Shown here one piece after another: positions 4,848-6,215 of a DNA stretch of 6,215 nt. Below the pieces are notes generated by a model. It saw only the letters and a program-made list of their open reading frames with translations, was not told the origin of the DNA and did not search any database. This DNA comes from Phycisphaerales bacterium (lineage in GTDB: Bacteria; Planctomycetota; Phycisphaerae; Phycisphaerales; UBA1924). The position numbers and the translations under genes are program-made. How positions within the stretch are numbered: the stretch's first letter is position 1; each line of letters starts with the position of its first letter. Location of the stretch: positions 1 through 6,215 of the forward strand of contig JALSHW010000022.1 in assembly GCA_026982035.1 (NCBI GenBank), written 5' to 3'.

Positions 4848-6215
4848 TTGGTCACCCGTGCATAATCAAAGAGCCCGGCTTCATCAAACAAGACCCGATC
4901 CTCGTAATCATCAAACCAAACCGCATCAGGATTGCGCCCAACGATACAAACCTTGCCCCGATCAGAAGCATCGGCAGGATTTCGCAAGAGTTTGAAAATA
5001 ACAACCCCGTTCTCACTGCCAGCGAGCCCAGGAATCGGCTCGTTGGTGACCGCGTTGACCTCCGTCTTGCCCTTGTAATGCGTGATCGAAAGCCGGGCGT
5101 GGTTCTCAACACCCGACAAGCCCTTTTGTGAATCGTTGAGAATGTTCCAGGCATCTTCGATGGGAACATTGAACGCTTTGTAAGCCACGATGTCCCGACC
5201 ACAGAAGAAGTAGTGGTTGTCGGCACCAATGCGTTTGATCTCCCGCTGCATGATGCGCAGAGCGTCAGGATCGTCATTGATCCCCTTGATGATCGGCGTC
5301 TGATTTTCGACGGTGATCCAGCCACGATCGAGCAACCCTTTGATCGCTCGCTCAGTTTCAGGAACCCATTGCGGGATATCGTTGTCGCCTGGAATGTAGT
5401 TTCCGTTGCCGTCATTGGCGAGAAACTCATCGGGATGCTCGAAATGGACCATCATGTGCAGCCCAATCTGTGGGTAGGTTTCATGGAATCGATCGAGCAT
5501 GGCAAAGAAAGTGTCGTCAAAACGCTGAGGATAAAAGGCGAGCTCTTTGGTCCCGATACGGATAGATTCGATGCCCGCTTCTGCCAATGCGGCGAGCCAT
5601 GCCGCAATTTTTGAGTTGTTGAGAACCATCGGGTCACCACCAGAAAGGAGTATTTCGCGGAGTTTTTCGCGTCCACAATCTGGATGGTGCCCGCCGTTGG
5701 AAGCCACTTTGTTGTTGAAATCCCGGATGTAAGCGACAATTTCTGGAATCTTGGCGAGGCCTTTTTTGGCAACGGTGCCGTCTTGTCGTTCGATTTCTTT
5801 GCGTGCGATCAGTTCTTCACGGTAGCAAAATCGACAATGTGCAGAACATGTGGAGACGACATACATCAGTCCCATTTCATATTTGTGGAGCAGGCCTTCG
5901 ACGGGGCTGTAGTCCATCTGGTTTCCGGGGTCTTCTGAACCAGTCAGGTCAAGGGTTTCGTCGGGGCTTGCCTTAACAAGTCGCTGGATGGCGGGGCTGT
6001 TCTTGGCAAGTTCAAAGAAGTGCCTGGTCATTTTGACAGGCATTCGTTTTTCGACATCGCGGTCGGTGCCTTTGAGTCCGCCGAGTTGGACGAGTTCTTC
6101 GGAGCTGTAGAAGCCGAGCATGTCTTCGGGGGCTTTTTCATTCAAGAAGGGCGCCAGGCCGTTGATGATTTCGCGTTTGTAGGAGACATCTTCGACGGCA
6201 TCGAGGAATGCCTGC
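4844..6215 (-). CDS. KamA-family radical SAM aminomutase (amino acid 2,3-aminomutase), 5'-partial; substrate probably not lysine
   Basis: This is a radical SAM, PLP-dependent enzyme predicted to move an amino group from C2 to C3 of an amino acid. The frame is open to the right edge, and 23 further residues lie upstream of the TTG at 6145, so the start is outside the window; about 456 residues are visible. The 4Fe-4S cysteines are in CSAHCRFC (CxxxCxxC; codons from 5848 to 5825). LLSGGDP, RIGTKE, PQRF, HFEHPDEF and ENQTPIIKGIND follow as in lysine 2,3-aminomutase. The Lys at 5066-5068 in GKTEV aligns with the PLP lysine. Where lysine aminomutase has the substrate-binding Asp293 there is Arg (CGG, 5195-5197), and the second Asp is replaced by a neutral residue. 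Two insertions of about 20 residues are present, and the C-terminal zinc-site cysteines of the clostridial enzyme are absent. The family call is firm; the substrate is not. Confidence 0.85.
   Translation of the reverse strand, partial: QAFLDAVEDVSYKREIINGLAPFLNEKAPEDMLGFYSSEELVQLGGLKGTDRDVEKRMPVKMTRHFFELAKNSPAIQRLVKASPDETLDLTGSEDPGNQMDYSPVEGLLHKYEMGLMYVVSTCSAHCRFCYREELIARKEIERQDGTVAKKGLAKIPEIVAYIRDFNNKVASNGGHHPDCGREKLREILLSGGDPMVLNNSKIAAWLAALAEAGIESIRIGTKELAFYPQRFDDTFFAMLDRFHETYPQIGLHMMVHFEHPDEFLANDGNGNYIPGDNDIPQWVPETERAIKGLLDRGWITVENQTPIIKGINDDPDALRIMQREIKRIGADNHYFFCGRDIVAYKAFNVPIEDAWNILNDSQKGLSGVENHARLSITHYKGKTEVNAVTNEPIPGLAGSENGVVIFKLLRNPADASDRGKVCIVGRNPDAVWFDDYEDRVLFDEAGLFDYARVTK

Noticed and set aside
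6143..6145. TTG at 6143-6145 as the start of the KamA-like gene
   Set aside because: The frame stays open to the window edge, with 23 further plausible coding residues, so the gene is cut by the window and its start is not visible.
4844..6215. Plain call of lysine 2,3-aminomutase, hence a classical clostridial lysine fermentation cluster
   Set aside because: The substrate-binding aspartates appear replaced, and none of kamDE, kdd, kce or kal is present in the window.

Overview
This 6.2-kb window is bacterial, with compact gene spacing, mid-50s GC by eye, weak or absent Shine-Dalgarno sequences, and typical bacterial tRNA, terminator and operon structure. A phosphopantothenoylcysteine decarboxylase with no fused CoaB domain, next to a divergent KamA-family radical SAM enzyme, would fit a Planctomycetes/Phycisphaerae-like genome. 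That placement is a low-confidence impression and is not shown by the sequence.

Layout, left to right. Bases 2-586 (+) hold the 3' part of a CoaC-type flavoprotein (coenzyme A synthesis). A 116-base spacer follows with a plausible promoter (616-644), then a tRNA-Ser(GGA) at 703-789 and a strong hairpin terminator at 793-824. A PcaF-type thiolase occupies 894-2099 (+). Facing it, with a single base between the stop codons, is a minus-strand gene run read from right to left: a KamA-family radical SAM aminomutase (5' end outside the window), CoA-transferase subunits A and B of the PcaI/PcaJ type, and a class III PLP aminotransferase of the glutamate-1-semialdehyde-aminomutase-like group. The first three are joined by ATGA overlaps. 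The fourth lies after a 42-base AT-rich spacer carrying a perfect 14-bp tandem repeat.

How the genes may work together (inference): an aminomutase moves an alpha-amino group to C3, the aminotransferase converts the beta-amino acid to a 3-oxo acid, the CoA-transferase activates it to a 3-oxoacyl-CoA, and the thiolase cleaves it to acetyl-CoA plus a shortened acyl-CoA. This would be a complete alpha-amino-acid to beta-keto-acid degradation route. It resembles the kamA-yodPQRST operon of Bacillus and the beta-lysine pathway studied biochemically in Pseudomonas, but no N-acetyltransferase or deacetylase is present here.

The substrate is the open question. The KamA-like protein has Arg where lysine 2,3-aminomutase has a substrate-binding Asp (by hand alignment), as glutamate 2,3-aminomutase has Lys there. 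The downstream enzymes look like those that handle 3-oxoadipate. Both point to a substrate with a side-chain carboxylate; 2-aminoadipate (giving 3-aminoadipate, 3-oxoadipate, then succinyl-CoA plus acetyl-CoA) or glutamate are the leading candidates. I regard this as the possible undescribed system in the window.
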